Under the pieces are notes generated by a model that saw only the letters and a list, made by a program, of their open reading frames with translations, had not been told where the DNA came from and did not search any database. A DNA stretch of 38,001 bases from Prochlorococcus sp. AG-315-I14 (GTDB lineage Bacteria > Cyanobacteriota > Cyanobacteriia > PCC-6307 > Cyanobiaceae). The position numbers and the translations under genes are program-made. The stretch covers positions 1 through 38,001 of the forward strand of contig QBWF01000007.1 of assembly GCA_003283665.1 (NCBI GenBank), in the 5' to 3' direction. This document shows, piece after piece, positions 36,663 to 38,001 of this stretch (positions are counted from its first letter, which is position 1; each line of letters opens with the position of its first letter).

Positions 36663-38001
36663 TAAATTACTTAATCAGCCTAATCAGAGTATTGATGAAA
36701 CTGGCTATGCCTGGTATGTAGGCAATGCACGTCTTATTAATCTCTCAGGTCGCCTTTTAGGCGCACATATTGCTCATGCAGGACTAATGGTCTTCTGGGC
36801 TGGAGCAATGATGCTCTATGAGGTTAGCCACTTCACCATGGACAAACCCATGTGGGAGCAAGGTTTAATTTGCATGCCACACGTAGCAATGTTTGGTTAT
36901 GGAATTGGACCTGGTGGCGAAGTCACTGATATATGGCCATTTTTCATTATTGGTGTAATTCACCTTGTTGCTTCTGGAATCCTTGGCTTTGGTGGTGTAT
37001 TCCATTCATTGGCAGGACCAGAAAAACTAGAAGAAGAATTCCCATTTTTCTCTACTGATTGGAGAGACAAAAACCAAATGACCACCATCCTTGGAAGACA
37101 TTTATGTGTCCTTGGACTTGGTTCACTCCTCTTTTCAGTCAATTGGGTATTCCTTGGAGGGGCATATGACACTTGGGCCCCTGGTGGAGGTGAAGTTCAC
37201 CTGATCAATCCAACTCTTGATCCAAGAATTATTTTTGGATATCTATTGTCAACCCCTTGGGGCGGAGGTGGTTCGCTTGTAGGAGTTAACTCAATGGAGG
37301 ATATTGTCGGAGGTCACGTCTATCTGGCAGTTCTCGAATTAGTTGGTGGTCATTTCCATATGCAAACAAAGCCATTTGGCTGGGCTCGTAGAGCTTTTGT
37401 TTGGAATGGTGAAGGTCTTCTAAGTTATGCACTTGGTGGAATCTGTGTTGCAAGTTTCTATGCTTCTTACTTCGTTTGGTTCAACAACACTGCCTACCCT
37501 TCGGAATTTTATGGTCCAACCAATGCAGAAGCATCACAGGCTCAAAGTTTCACTTTCTTAGTCCGTGACCAACGTATTGGTGCAAATGTTGGATCAACTA
37601 TGGGTCCAACTGGTTTAGGTAAGTACCTTATGCGTTCACCTACAGGTGAAATCATTTTCGGTGGAGAGACTATGCGTTTCTGGGACTTCCGTGGTCCATG
37701 GCTTGAACCTTTAAGAGGTCCAAATGGCCTAAGCCTTGACAAGATTCAGAATGATATTCAGCCTTGGCAAGTTCGTCGAGCAGCTGAATATATGACTCAT
37801 GCTCCTAATGCTTCAATCAACTCTGTTGGTGGAATTATTACAGAGCCTAATGCTGTTAACTTTGTTAACTTGCGCCAATGGCTTTCAAGTGCCCATTTCT
37901 TCCTTGGATGGTTTACTTTTGTAGGACATCTATGGCATGCAGGAAGAGCTCGTGCAGCAGCTGCAGGTTTTGAGAAAGGTATTGATCGTAAGACAGAACC
38001 T
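36646..38001 (+). CDS. psbC: Photosystem II CP43 core antenna protein (3' end cut by window)
   Basis: 452 codons are present in an unbroken frame from GTG 36646 to the window edge; the full protein should need only about eight more residues. The N-terminus reads [31 protein letters not shown] sequence, then [23 protein letters not shown]. Chlorophyll-ligand histidines occur in [57 protein letters not shown] and [11 protein letters not shown]. The large lumenal loop (about residues 250-420), with the [14 protein letters not shown] and [27 protein letters not shown] stretches that contact the oxygen-evolving cluster, is intact. It overlaps psbD by 17 bp. Confidence 0.96.
   Translation, partial: METPFNKLLNQPNQSIDETGYAWYVGNARLINLSGRLLGAHIAHAGLMVFWAGAMMLYEVSHFTMDKPMWEQGLICMPHVAMFGYGIGPGGEVTDIWPFFIIGVIHLVASGILGFGGVFHSLAGPEKLEEEFPFFSTDWRDKNQMTTILGRHLCVLGLGSLLFSVNWVFLGGAYDTWAPGGGEVHLINPTLDPRIIFGYLLSTPWGGGGSLVGVNSMEDIVGGHVYLAVLELVGGHFHMQTKPFGWARRAFVWNGEGLLSYALGGICVASFYASYFVWFNNTAYPSEFYGPTNAEASQAQSFTFLVRDQRIGANVGSTMGPTGLGKYLMRSPTGEIIFGGETMRFWDFRGPWLEPLRGPNGLSLDKIQNDIQPWQVRRAAEYMTHAPNASINSVGGIITEPNAVNFVNLRQWLSSAHFFLGWFTFVGHLWHAGRARAAAAGFEKGIDRKTEP

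Overview
The window comes from an AT-rich marine picocyanobacterium, almost certainly a low-light-adapted Prochlorococcus. The evidence is tandem pcb (divinyl-chlorophyll a/b antenna) genes, an overlapping psbD-psbC pair, ycf4, petM-ycf39, compact gene packing and many GTG/TTG starts. The exact strain or clade cannot be fixed by reading alone.

Layout. (1) Positions 1-4.8 kb are an antenna region. It holds two intact minus-strand pcb genes, each faced by a plus-strand gene for a small one-helix protein (the two small proteins are paralogs), one further small membrane protein, clear intrinsic terminators, and a decayed third pcb (about 4118-4725). (2) Positions 4.9-14.6 kb are a loosely packed, very AT-rich accessory region. 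It holds a PrxQ-type peroxiredoxin, a TPR-sulfotransferase, an FkbM methyltransferase, a NodU/CmcH-type carbamoyltransferase, a lone fragment resembling the N-terminal domain of GspE/PilB ATPases, a TPR-SGNH hydrolase and a two-helix membrane protein. The enzymes look like surface-glycan or small-molecule decorating activities. (3) Positions 14.6-38 kb are ordinary core genome: ychF, an RND/HlyD adaptor, polA, cysS, an NSS transporter, dxr, a YheT-type hydrolase, the pntA1-pntA2-pntB transhydrogenase operon, two conserved unknowns, NTRC (thioredoxin reductase-thioredoxin fusion), an IF-1-like protein, ycf39-petM, a second alpha/beta hydrolase, ilvH, a lipoprotein cyclophilin, ycf4, psbD and psbC (3' end cut by the window edge).

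Main discovery candidate. The accessory region is punctuated by five same-orientation copies of an att-like repeat whose invariant 18-bp core is the last codons of ychF (EFLFNV). Four copies have GTTAGA-type repeats on both sides of the core. In the best copy the core lies between perfect 14-bp inverted arms. The fifth copy is the real ychF 3' end, which has the GTTAGA side only on its downstream flank. This is the arrangement expected for repeated site-specific integration of small elements into the 3' end of ychF, each leaving ychF intact, with one or two cargo genes (or none) between sites. No integrase lies in the window, so the array would have to be mobilised in trans or be a fossil.

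How the genes work together. Pcb proteins deliver light energy to the photosystems, D2 and CP43 form part of photosystem II, Ycf4 and Ycf39 help assemble photosystems, and PetM is part of cytochrome b6f. PrxQ and NTRC handle thiol redox and peroxide. The proton-pumping transhydrogenase balances NADH and NADPH.
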